From: JACQWX01 sp041662295
GTDB taxonomy: Bacteria; Elusimicrobiota; Elusimicrobia; UBA1565; UBA9628
DNA length: 12,865 nt
NCBI GenBank assembly: GCA_041662295.1
Contig: JBAZSR010000104.1
Span: 1 to 12,865 of the forward strand
Direction: 5' to 3'
A program made the translations under genes and the position numbers. Below the pieces are notes generated by a model. The model was not told the DNA's origin. It did no database searches and was given only the letters and a program-made list of their open reading frames with translations. Below are positions 1-5,921 of the stretch, one piece after another (the stretch's first letter is position 1; every line of letters begins with the position of its first letter).

Positions 1-212
1 GCGCGTTCTGTGCAATATAAGCGGTCCATTCCGATCTTTTCGACCCTTGGTCGCCAATGCGACAAAACCTTCGACGGAGACTTTGAAAATCCTGATTCTC
101 CCCCAACGCTCGGACGCCGTTAGCGTCTCCTCATCAGGCGATTGGGCTCCTAGGTCCAAAGGCCCAGCATTGGCATGGGCCTCCGGGCCCTCGCGCTTGG
201 GCCTTCGGTCCC
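1..212. other. Upstream non-coding region with competing inverted repeats
   Basis: No convincing gene is visible here; the open frame beginning near 47 runs out of frame into the amylase gene and has no family resemblance. The stretch holds several self-complementary segments. GACGC at 113-117 pairs with GCGTC at 123-127 across a 5-nt loop. GGCCCA at 161-166 can pair with TGGGCC just downstream (about 176-181), and AAGGCCCA at 159-166 can instead pair with TGGGCCTT at 198-205. The last two are mutually exclusive. They may be the terminator of a gene left of the window or a regulatory site for the amylase gene. No T-run follows any stem, so neither role is established. Confidence 0.4.
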
Positions 213-225
213 TATACTATCGCTA
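213..225 (+). promoter_or_regulatory. Putative -10 element giving a leaderless amylase transcript
   Basis: TATACT at 213-218 matches the sigma-70 -10 consensus at five of six positions. It is followed by six bases and then the ATG at 225, so the expected transcription start falls on the A of the start codon. No good -35 hexamer lies at the usual distance, and no Shine-Dalgarno sequence precedes the ATG. Both facts fit a leaderless message. The same spacing recurs at two minus-strand genes in this window. Confidence 0.4.
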
Positions 226-1583
226 TGCGGCTGATGTCCGTAGGGGTCTCCGGCCTCCTTCTCTTCCTCGCTCCCGCGTCCTGGTCCGGCAGATCCCTCG
301 ATGACCTCAAGGCCGCTGCCTCCGACTCCGGCTCAGCAGGCGTTGAGCCCAGGGAGTTCCGGCCTTCTGCGGAGTTGTCCTCCAGCGCGGCCGGCCAGGC
401 GCTCGCCGCGGCCAAGTCCCGCAGCAGCGGGCTTGTCATGCTCCAGGGCTTCCACTGGGAGTCGCACATGACCAAGCCCTGGTGGGGCGTGATCTCGGCC
501 AAGGCAGGAGAGATCGCCTCTGCCGGGTTCGACCTGGTGTGGTTCCCCCCTTCCTCGGCCGCCATGAGCGACGAGGGCTACCTTCCCAACAGGCTCTATG
601 TGCAGGACTCCGCCTACGGCACGCAGGCCCAGCTCAAGGCCGCGGTGTCCGCCCTGCGCTCCCGGGGCATCGCGTCCGTGGCTGACGTGGTCATCAACCA
701 CCGGGTCGGGACCAGGGATTGGGCTGACTTCACCGACCCGCAGTGGGGCCCGGACGCGGTCTGCTCTGATGATGAGTGGGCCGGCGCCCGCGGAAGCCGC
801 GACACGGGCAAGGGCTATCACGCGGGCCGCGACATCGACCACACCAAGCCTTACGTCCAGGAGAGCGTCAAGGAGTGGATGTCCTGGCTGCGCTCCGAGA
901 TCGGCTACGACGGTTGGAGGTTCGACTATGTGCGGGGCGTGTCGCCCCGCTACTTCCAGGCCTATACCGAGGCCACCTCCCCCTCCTTCGCGGTGGGCGA
1001 GATCTGGGACGACCTCGACGTGAACAATGCTGACCGCCACCGCCAGGCCCTGGCCGATTGGCTTGACTCCGTGAACGGCAGGATCAACGTCTTCGACTTC
1101 ACGACCAAGGGCGTGCTCCAGCACGCTGTGGGCTCCCGGGAGTACTGGCGCTTGCGCGACCGCCAGGCTAAGCCTCCCGGCCTCATCGGCTGGTGGCCTG
1201 CCAAGGCCGTGACCTTTGTGGACAATCACGACACCGGCGCCAGCACCGGAGGAGGAGGCGGCCAGAACCACTGGCCCTTCCCTGGGGACAAGGTCATGCA
1301 GGGCTATGCCTACATCCTCACCCACCCTGGCGTACCCTGCGTGTACTGGCCCCACTACTTCGACTGGGGATTGCGTGACCAGCTCAAGGCCCTCATCCAT
1401 GTCCGCAAGTCCGCGGGGATCAGGGCCGAGAGTGCCGTCTCCATCGCCGCGGCGGATAACGGTCGCTACGCCGCTGTCATCGACGGCAAGGTCGCGGTGA
1501 AGATCGGGCCGGACGACTGGTCTCCAGGCCCTGGCTGGACCCTGGCCGCGGCAGGCAAGGACTACGCGGTCTGGACGAAGTAG
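225..1583 (+). CDS. Secreted alpha-amylase, plant-type (GH13_6-like)
   Basis: Endo-hydrolysis of alpha-1,4-glucan links in starch or glycogen, probably outside the cytoplasm. The 452-aa product starts with a probable signal peptide (hydrophobic residues about 4-20). All four GH13 signature regions are intact: DVVINH at 154-159, GWRFDYVRG at 230-238 (nucleophile D234), GEIWDD at 258-263 (acid/base E259) and FVDNHD at 331-336 (D336). Blocks such as QGFHWES, GYLPNRLY, DFTTKG, WWPAKA and the closing DYAVW match, from memory, cereal alpha-amylases nearly residue for residue, including the short C-terminal beta domain. A run of five glycines (342-346) follows region IV where plant enzymes have a short loop. 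The linker at 24-68 is Ser/Ala-rich. The ATG at 225 is chosen because a -10 hexamer sits seven bases before it; ATG at 234 is an alternative. The next gene converges, 27 bp away. Confidence 0.93.
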   Translation: MRLMSVGVSGLLLFLAPASWSGRSLDDLKAAASDSGSAGVEPREFRPSAELSSSAAGQALAAAKSRSSGLVMLQGFHWESHMTKPWWGVISAKAGEIASAGFDLVWFPPSSAAMSDEGYLPNRLYVQDSAYGTQAQLKAAVSALRSRGIASVADVVINHRVGTRDWADFTDPQWGPDAVCSDDEWAGARGSRDTGKGYHAGRDIDHTKPYVQESVKEWMSWLRSEIGYDGWRFDYVRGVSPRYFQAYTEATSPSFAVGEIWDDLDVNNADRHRQALADWLDSVNGRINVFDFTTKGVLQHAVGSREYWRLRDRQAKPPGLIGWWPAKAVTFVDNHDTGASTGGGGGQNHWPFPGDKVMQGYAYILTHPGVPCVYWPHYFDWGLRDQLKALIHVRKSAGIRAESAVSIAAADNGRYAAVIDGKVAVKIGPDDWSPGPGWTLAAAGKDYAVWTK

Positions 1584-1610
1584 CCGTCCCTTCGCAAGCC
1601 CTGCCCTGTC

Positions 1611-2711
1611 CTAGTACGAATCCCAGGCCGTGCCCTTCATGTCCGTGTGCGTGCAGTTGATGAAGAACGCGCCGAAGTCCGGGCTCTTGGGATTGTACAC
1701 GTAGCCCCACCCGCCTGTGTCCGCGGTCTTGGGGTCGTCGAGGCTTTTGAGGTTGGCGATTCCGGTCGTTTGCGGGTGATAGGGAGGCAGCGAGACTGAG
1801 GGAAGGCTGCCCATATGTCTGAAGAAGCTCATGATGTCCCGGGGGGGCCTGCCCTTGTTCTGGCCGATGAAAGCGCTGAGCTTTTGCCGGACCTCGAGCA
1901 GGGTCTCGCGGGCTTTGGACTCGGCCCCGATGCGGCGCAGGTCGTCCTGAGGCGTCACAGCGATCATCGCGGTCGAGTCCAGGGCCGGGCCGGGTTTGGC
2001 CGAGCCGCTGCCGATGATGGGAGCCTCTTCCGGATCCGGCTTCTTCTGCGGTGCGGGCAGGGAGCCGGCGATGCGCTTTGCAGCGTCGGGATGCTTGATG
2101 CGGTGCCAGGCGAGGGATGCCAGGTCGAGGCCGATGCCGGCCGCTAGGATCGCGACGAACGCGATGAGCGCCTTCCTGCCGCGGTCCTCCTGCGGAACGG
2201 GATCTCCAGGGGTCCTCTCCTTGTTCGGTACTGCGGCGGATCCCTGGGCGTCCACCGGGAGGCTGGTGGACTCGGCCCATACTTTGGGCAGGAGGAAGGT
2301 GTAGGCGAAGACCCCCAGGGGAAGCAGGGAGAGGACCAGAAGAACCTGGAGCCAGGGTGAGACCTTCTCATTGAGGGTGCGGCCAGGATGCCACGTGGTG
2401 GTCGATTCCAGGGAGTTGTTCTTTTGGTCGCGGGCCATATAGAAGGCCCTGCACCCCTGGTCCACGGGTTCCGCGGAAAGCCTGCCCTTCCCCGTGTAGC
2501 GCTCCATGTCCACCGTGAAGGAATAGTTCACCAGATAATAGGGATCCCCCTTCCTGGGCCGCACCTCCCGGTAGTCGCCGCCGAGCGCGCAGTCGTCGGT
2601 GTGGCTGTCGTAGGGCGCGCTGCACCCGGACATGGGTGCTTGGAGGGCCAGGGCGGTCAGCATGCCCAGGGCGCTGACCGCGGTCCGAAACAGGGCTTGG
2701 CTTCGCGGCAT
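1611..2711 (-). CDS. Membrane protein with pseudopilin-like C-terminal domain
   Basis: Function unknown. The 366-aa product starts with a signal-like segment (MPRSQALFRTAVSALGML…) ending in MSGC (27-30), a loose lipobox, so it may be a lipoprotein. Two hydrophobic segments follow, at about 119-141 and 170-191. The C-terminal part (about 240-366) resembles the globular half of GspG-type pseudopilins: an amphipathic helix (KARETLLEVRQKL), NKGRPPRDI like the usual DNGxYP, then GGWGYVYNP and INCTHTD…WDSY. The N-terminal prepilin cleavage site and hydrophobic pilin helix are absent from that unit, so it looks like a pilin head placed on a different membrane anchor. The ATG at 2711 is preferred over 2720 because TAGAAT overlaps the latter; neither has a Shine-Dalgarno. 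It lies 62 bp downstream of the 593-aa protein gene on the same strand. It converges on the amylase gene with no clear terminator between. Confidence 0.72.
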   Translation of the reverse strand: MPRSQALFRTAVSALGMLTALALQAPMSGCSAPYDSHTDDCALGGDYREVRPRKGDPYYLVNYSFTVDMERYTGKGRLSAEPVDQGCRAFYMARDQKNNSLESTTTWHPGRTLNEKVSPWLQVLLVLSLLPLGVFAYTFLLPKVWAESTSLPVDAQGSAAVPNKERTPGDPVPQEDRGRKALIAFVAILAAGIGLDLASLAWHRIKHPDAAKRIAGSLPAPQKKPDPEEAPIIGSGSAKPGPALDSTAMIAVTPQDDLRRIGAESKARETLLEVRQKLSAFIGQNKGRPPRDIMSFFRHMGSLPSVSLPPYHPQTTGIANLKSLDDPKTADTGGWGYVYNPKSPDFGAFFINCTHTDMKGTAWDSY

Positions 2712-2724
2712 CAGGCCCATTCTA
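2712..2724 (-). promoter_or_regulatory. Putative -10 element for the pilin-like gene
   Basis: On the minus strand TAGAAT (2724 down to 2719) matches the -10 consensus at five of six positions. It is followed by seven bases and then the ATG at 2711, again consistent with a leaderless or nearly leaderless transcript. No recognisable -35 lies upstream. The gene may also be reached by read-through from the 593-aa protein gene. Confidence 0.3.
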
Positions 2725-2773
2725 GCGAATTTGGATTGCGCGCGTATTGCGTCCGGGCCTGGCGGGACGACGG

Positions 2774-4555
2774 TCAGGGATGGGTCGCGGCCCAACTCCG
2801 TACCGTGTCGTTGTAGATGCCAGGGCTGCAGTCGCTCCCGCCGCAGCCTGCGGCGGTGAGTGCCTGCTGGAAGGAGGGGTCGCCGGTCGGGATGAATCGT
2901 GCGCCTCCGGCCTGGAGGTCTTCCAGGGTGGGATGGGGGTCGTTGCCCAGAGCCGCCGCCTGTTCCCCGGTCAGGAGCCAACTCCCTTCTGGGCCGTTGT
3001 AGCCGTCCGGTACGAAGTGGGTGTCCGAAAAGGCCGCGTCGGCGTCCTCGACGGAGTCAGCGGTCCCGGCCGCGACGCGGCATTCGGAATTCGGGTTGAG
3101 GAAGCAGTCGGAGTCGAATTCGATTTGAAGGATCATGCGGTCCGCCTCTCTCTGGGCGACGGCGATATGCCTCAGGGTGTCCCAGAAGGTGCCTCCCCCG
3201 AGTTCGGAGAGGATCTTGTCCGCCCCGTCGATGAGGGATTGTCCGTGGAACATGACGAGGGACTCGGAGCCCTCGGATTCCGCGTCCCTGATCAGGATCC
3301 CCAAGGCCTTGAGTTCCTGGGCCTTGGCCTCGATCTGTGAAACGCGCTCCCGGGCGCAGATCTCCCTGGCGACCGGGACCAGCGCGCTGCATGCCGCGCC
3401 GTTGGCCAGAGCTGCCTTGAGCTCGTTGAGCTTCTCGATCACCTGGTCCGAGAAGATCGTCCATTTCGACGCGTCTTGTGGGGTCCGGTTGGCCGACGCG
3501 CAGCCCTCATCCGTCGCGAATTTCCCCGCCGGGCAGGAGATGTCAGCAACGATCCACGTGCTGACGCCTTTCGCTGCCCCGGCTTCGGTCGGGACAGGCG
3601 TGTCCTCGACCCTGCCCTGGTCGTTGGAGGTGTTGTTGTACATGGTCTGGCCCGCGTCAGAGAGGCCCTCGTGGGTCCAGAGGCGCTGCGTGAGGATGTT
3701 CTTGGCCGAGAGGTGCATGCGCTTGGCCTGCGCGCCCGAGACAGAGCGGACGTCCTTCTTGTTCCACCCTCCCCTGATGCGGCCGAAATAGTCGCTGTCG
3801 GGAGGCAGGACTTTCACGTCATTCTTCAGTTCGCCCTTCGTGTGCTTGCCCGAGCCTTTCCAGTCGATGGCGGTGAGTTGGCCGCCGTCGATCTTGGCGT
3901 CTTCTTTCGCGTAGTAGGGCCGGGGCATGTGGGTCTCGGCCGACGCTGCGCGGGAGGTGCCGCTTGTGGCTCCCGAGGCCTCGACCGCGCCGCCGGTTTC
4001 GGTCCGCTCGAGGGCGCTCGCGCGGCTGTTCTCTCCTGCTTTGGGGATTTTGCCCACAGGCACGCTGCCGTCGTATTTGAAGATCCTCCCGCGGGTCCCT
4101 CCGGCCGTGGCGTAACCCAGGCTCGTAAGCGCTCCGCGGCCGACGCGGATGCCGGAGCGGATCGCGCCGAGCTTCGGGAGGGCGACCCCTGGACTCTTGG
4201 TGGGCTGCTTCTTGTTGTAGATGAAGAACCCGACGCTGGCCAGGGTGAGGCACATGGTTATGGTCACGAACTTCGGGGTGGCGAACTTGGCGATGGCTGA
4301 GGAGGCGGAAGAGAAGAAGCCGGGAATCCCCCATGAGGGAAGAGGCGAGGCCGGGCCAACGCCGGGAGGGGCCCCGAGGCCGGCGCCGCCCTTGGCTCCG
4401 GCAAATCCGCGGGCCTTGCCCAGGGTCAGGGAAATGCCGAAGCCTTTGCGCTCCTTTTTCTTCTTCTGCTGCTCCTCCCCTTTGAGACCAGGCAGATCGA
4501 TGTCAGGGAGAGGGTCGGCGTTCCTGGCTGGGTCGTTGGGTTCTTCAGGAGTCAT
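2774..4555 (-). CDS. Single-pass envelope protein with four cysteine pairs, unknown family
   Basis: I do not recognise this 593-aa protein. The N-terminal 90 residues are predicted cytoplasmic: acidic/proline at 1-28, a lysine cluster KKKKERKG at 31-38, then a Gly/Ala/Pro-rich stretch. One transmembrane segment (about 96-113) is followed by a lysine-containing flank. The exported part holds eight cysteines in closely spaced pairs: 341/352, 389/400, 484/492 and 571/576, suggesting local disulfides. A helical, possibly coiled-coil region covers about 365-475 (…QIEAKAQELKALGIL…). The start is fixed: an in-frame TGA sits at 4565-4567, so the ATG at 4555 is the first possible start. Its own Shine-Dalgarno is weak (GAGA); a better one serves the short upstream ORF that overlaps it. 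A membrane thioredoxin-fold protein is encoded just upstream, which fits a disulfide-bearing client, but that link is inference. Confidence 0.75.
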   Translation of the reverse strand: MTPEEPNDPARNADPLPDIDLPGLKGEEQQKKKKERKGFGISLTLGKARGFAGAKGGAGLGAPPGVGPASPLPSWGIPGFFSSASSAIAKFATPKFVTITMCLTLASVGFFIYNKKQPTKSPGVALPKLGAIRSGIRVGRGALTSLGYATAGGTRGRIFKYDGSVPVGKIPKAGENSRASALERTETGGAVEASGATSGTSRAASAETHMPRPYYAKEDAKIDGGQLTAIDWKGSGKHTKGELKNDVKVLPPDSDYFGRIRGGWNKKDVRSVSGAQAKRMHLSAKNILTQRLWTHEGLSDAGQTMYNNTSNDQGRVEDTPVPTEAGAAKGVSTWIVADISCPAGKFATDEGCASANRTPQDASKWTIFSDQVIEKLNELKAALANGAACSALVPVAREICARERVSQIEAKAQELKALGILIRDAESEGSESLVMFHGQSLIDGADKILSELGGGTFWDTLRHIAVAQREADRMILQIEFDSDCFLNPNSECRVAAGTADSVEDADAAFSDTHFVPDGYNGPEGSWLLTGEQAAALGNDPHPTLEDLQAGGARFIPTGDPSFQQALTAAGCGGSDCSPGIYNDTVRSWAATHP

Positions 4556-4586
4556 GGAGCGTTCTCAAAACAGCGGCGACAAACAT
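4545..4586 (-). CDS. Possible 13-codon leader ORF overlapping the next start
   Basis: On the minus strand an ATG at 4586 lies seven bases after GAGGAAG (4600-4594), a far better Shine-Dalgarno than that of the large gene downstream. The frame reads MFVAAVLRTLHDS and stops with TGA at 4547-4545, eleven bases inside the 593-aa protein gene. The ATG lies at the centre of a perfect palindrome, AAACATGTTT (4581-4590). This arrangement could couple or gate translation of the large gene. The peptide shows no run of a single regulatory amino acid, so classical attenuation is not indicated. It may simply be a chance frame beside a real ribosome site. Confidence 0.4.
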   Translation of the reverse strand: MFVAAVLRTLHDS

Positions 4587-4607
4587 GTTTACGCTTCCTC
4601 ATCTAAA

Positions 4608-4636
4608 AGTTTAGCCCCGCCATATTGATATGTCAA
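4608..4636 (-). promoter_or_regulatory. Sigma-70-type promoter of the 593-aa protein gene
   Basis: On the minus strand a perfect -35 TTGACA (4636-4631) is separated by exactly 17 bp from TAAACT (4613-4608), which matches the -10 consensus at four positions. Transcription would start near 4601, directly before the GAGGAAG ribosome site of the leader ORF. This is the most canonical promoter in the window. Confidence 0.7.
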
Positions 4637-4638
4637 TA
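4623..4638. promoter_or_regulatory. Possible operator overlapping the -35 box
   Basis: TATTGA-TATG-TCAATA is a perfect inverted repeat with six-base arms and a 4-bp centre. Its right arm contains most of the -35 hexamer of the minus-strand promoter. A protein dimer bound here would block that promoter. The arms are AT-rich and short, so chance is possible. Confidence 0.3.
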
Positions 4639-4690
4639 CGCTGAAAGCGCTTTTTACCGGGCCTTAACTATCGACGCGGGACAGGTCCAG

Positions 4691-4709
4691 GCGGGCGGCC
4701 GGCGCCCGC
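4691..4709 (-). terminator. GC-rich hairpin after the thioredoxin-like gene
   Basis: GCGGGCG at 4691-4697 pairs perfectly with CGCCCGC at 4703-4709 across a 5-base loop. It begins two bases after the stop codon of the minus-strand thioredoxin-like gene. No T-run follows in that direction, so it may be a poor intrinsic terminator or a 3' stabilising hairpin. Confidence 0.4.
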
Positions 4710-4710
4710 T

Positions 4711-5238
4711 TTAGGGAAAGCCGAGGTAGGCTGCGACCCCGGCCACATCGTCGTAGGGAGGCAGGCCTGGGACTTTCTTCGAGATCGCTCCCGAGGCGTC
4801 GGAGACGAGGAAGTGCGGCACCCCGGAGACGCGGAAGCCTCCGTCCGGGTCGAGCAGGGTGTCGGGCCCGAACTCAACGGCGTAGGCGCGCACGGCTTCC
4901 ATGGCGTCCATGCCCACGACGATGCGCGTGGACACGCCCTTTTTCTCGAGGTGCTTCTTGAGTTCGATGATGAGGGGCGTGGCCTGGCGGCAATAGCCGC
5001 ACCAGGGCGCCACGTAGATGGTCAGGCAGGTCGGAGTCGAGCAGGAGGCCAGGGAGGGGCCGGTCTGGTGCGCTAGGGTCTGAAGGCGGATGTCGGGCAT
5101 GCGGTCCCCGCCGCGGGATCCTCCCTTGCCAGCCATGAGAGAGTAGGCCAGAACGCCCGCGGCAGCGCCGAGGAGGACGCAGGTCACGACCCACGCCCAG
5201 GGAGTCTTCGACGGCTGAGCTTCGGAGGGGTTCACCAT
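4711..5238 (-). CDS. Membrane-anchored thioredoxin-fold protein (CGYC)
   Basis: Probable thiol-disulfide oxidoreductase or disulfide isomerase facing the periplasm. The 175-aa product has one N-terminal transmembrane segment (about 14-35) and then a thioredoxin-like domain. The active site is APWCGYC with C80 and C83, and the cis-proline is in GVPHF (P141). A second pair, C66 and C71 (CSTPTC), lies just before the first core strand. It could form a regulatory or relay disulfide. The ATG at 5238 overlaps the stop of the preceding gene in ATGGTGA (5232-5238), so the two are translationally coupled. A GTG at 5235 is a lesser alternative. Likely partners are secreted cysteine-rich proteins; the 593-aa protein encoded next on this strand has eight exported cysteines. 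The family assignment is firm; substrate and redox direction are not known. Confidence 0.85.
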   Translation of the reverse strand: MVNPSEAQPSKTPWAWVVTCVLLGAAAGVLAYSLMAGKGGSRGGDRMPDIRLQTLAHQTGPSLASCSTPTCLTIYVAPWCGYCRQATPLIIELKKHLEKKGVSTRIVVGMDAMEAVRAYAVEFGPDTLLDPDGGFRVSGVPHFLVSDASGAISKKVPGLPPYDDVAGVAAYLGFP

Positions 5239-5876
5239 AGGGTCGCTCCCAAGAGGACGGCTCCCGGCAGGACCGGGATCCAGACGTTGTCGTCGGGCGG
5301 GATGGGCAGGATGTCGGCCGCGCTGAAGGCCAGGGCGCCGGCCACGGCCAGGGCGGGTGGTAGGCCGCTGACAAACCCGATGGCCAAGGCCACGCCGAAG
5401 CCCGCGAGCGAGCCCTCCCAGGTCCTCTTCCTGCCGAAGACCCAGTAGGGGCGCCGGCCCCAGGCCAGGCCCACGAGGGCCGAGGTCGAGTCGCCCAAGG
5501 CGAGGTAGAGGAGGCTGGTCTGCACGATGTTTGGATGCTTGCGGAAAAGGGCGAAGGTCAGCAGGGCCCCGAGCGTGGTGTAGAAGAAGCCCGTGTAATG
5601 GGCCGCTTCCTTGCCGCGGATCATGAACCCGCAGTACCGCTGGACCGTCTCCCGTCCCCACGCGGTGTGGAAGCGGAAGGCCTCGAAGGCCCAGGCCGCG
5701 GCGGTCCAGATCAGCATGGGGAGCATGACCCGGTCCGGCCCGATGATGAAGAAGAGGGCGAGGTAGATGAGGGTGCAGAGGTGGAAGAGCTTGCGGAAAA
5801 GCTCGGTCTTCAGGGCGGAGGCCGTGGCCGGCTGGGCGGAGTCAGTCTCGGGGTTGGGCGTGAGGACCTTCAGCAT
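5232..5876 (-). CDS. CTP-dependent lipid kinase-like protein (dolichol/phytol kinase family)
   Basis: Predicted integral membrane enzyme that phosphorylates a lipid alcohol (polyprenol, phytol or diacylglycerol), using CTP in characterised relatives. The 214-aa product has several hydrophobic segments. It carries the family hallmarks of the SEC59/DGK1/VTE5 group: ELFRKLFH at 25-32, LGDSTSALVG (G128, D129), a basic RKRTWEGS motif at 149-156, and DDNVWIPVL near the C-terminus (D195, D196, N197). These motifs are remembered from the family, not aligned here. An ATG at 5876 is chosen because TATAAT ends seven bases before it, leaving no room for a leader; the longer open frame upstream would run through the divergent radical SAM gene. 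The stop overlaps the thioredoxin-like start by seven bases. The divergent operon across 45 bp also encodes lipid-active enzymes, supporting a lipid role. The actual substrate is unknown. Confidence 0.8.
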   Translation of the reverse strand: MLKVLTPNPETDSAQPATASALKTELFRKLFHLCTLIYLALFFIIGPDRVMLPMLIWTAAAWAFEAFRFHTAWGRETVQRYCGFMIRGKEAAHYTGFFYTTLGALLTFALFRKHPNIVQTSLLYLALGDSTSALVGLAWGRRPYWVFGRKRTWEGSLAGFGVALAIGFVSGLPPALAVAGALAFSAADILPIPPDDNVWIPVLPGAVLLGATLW

Positions 5877-5888
5877 CGCGGGATTATA
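5877..5888 (-). promoter_or_regulatory. Perfect -10 for the lipid-kinase operon, leaderless
   Basis: TATAAT on the minus strand (5888 down to 5883) is a perfect -10 hexamer. Six bases, CCCGCG, separate it from the ATG at 5876, so the predicted transcript starts on the start codon. No -35 match is seen at the usual distance. Confidence 0.55.
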
Positions 5889-5898
5889 CAGATTTTCG

Positions 5899-5907
5899 TG
5901 ATATAAT
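5899..5907 (+). promoter_or_regulatory. Extended -10 promoter of the radical SAM operon
   Basis: TGATATAAT contains the extended -10 TG motif and a perfect TATAAT hexamer (5902-5907). Transcription would start near 5914, giving a leader of about eight bases before the GTG at 5922. It faces away from the minus-strand -10 at 5883-5888, with only 13 bp between the hexamers. RNA polymerase probably cannot occupy both at once. Confidence 0.6.
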
Positions 5908-5921
5908 GGGCCGGATACGAC

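Noticed and set aside
333..1400. 355-codon open frame antisense to the amylase
   Set aside because: All GH13 catalytic motifs are on the plus strand in the same place; the antisense frame shows no domain features.
1584..1610. Bidirectional terminator between the convergent amylase and pilin-like genes
   Set aside because: The 27-bp gap contains no clear inverted repeat or T-run.
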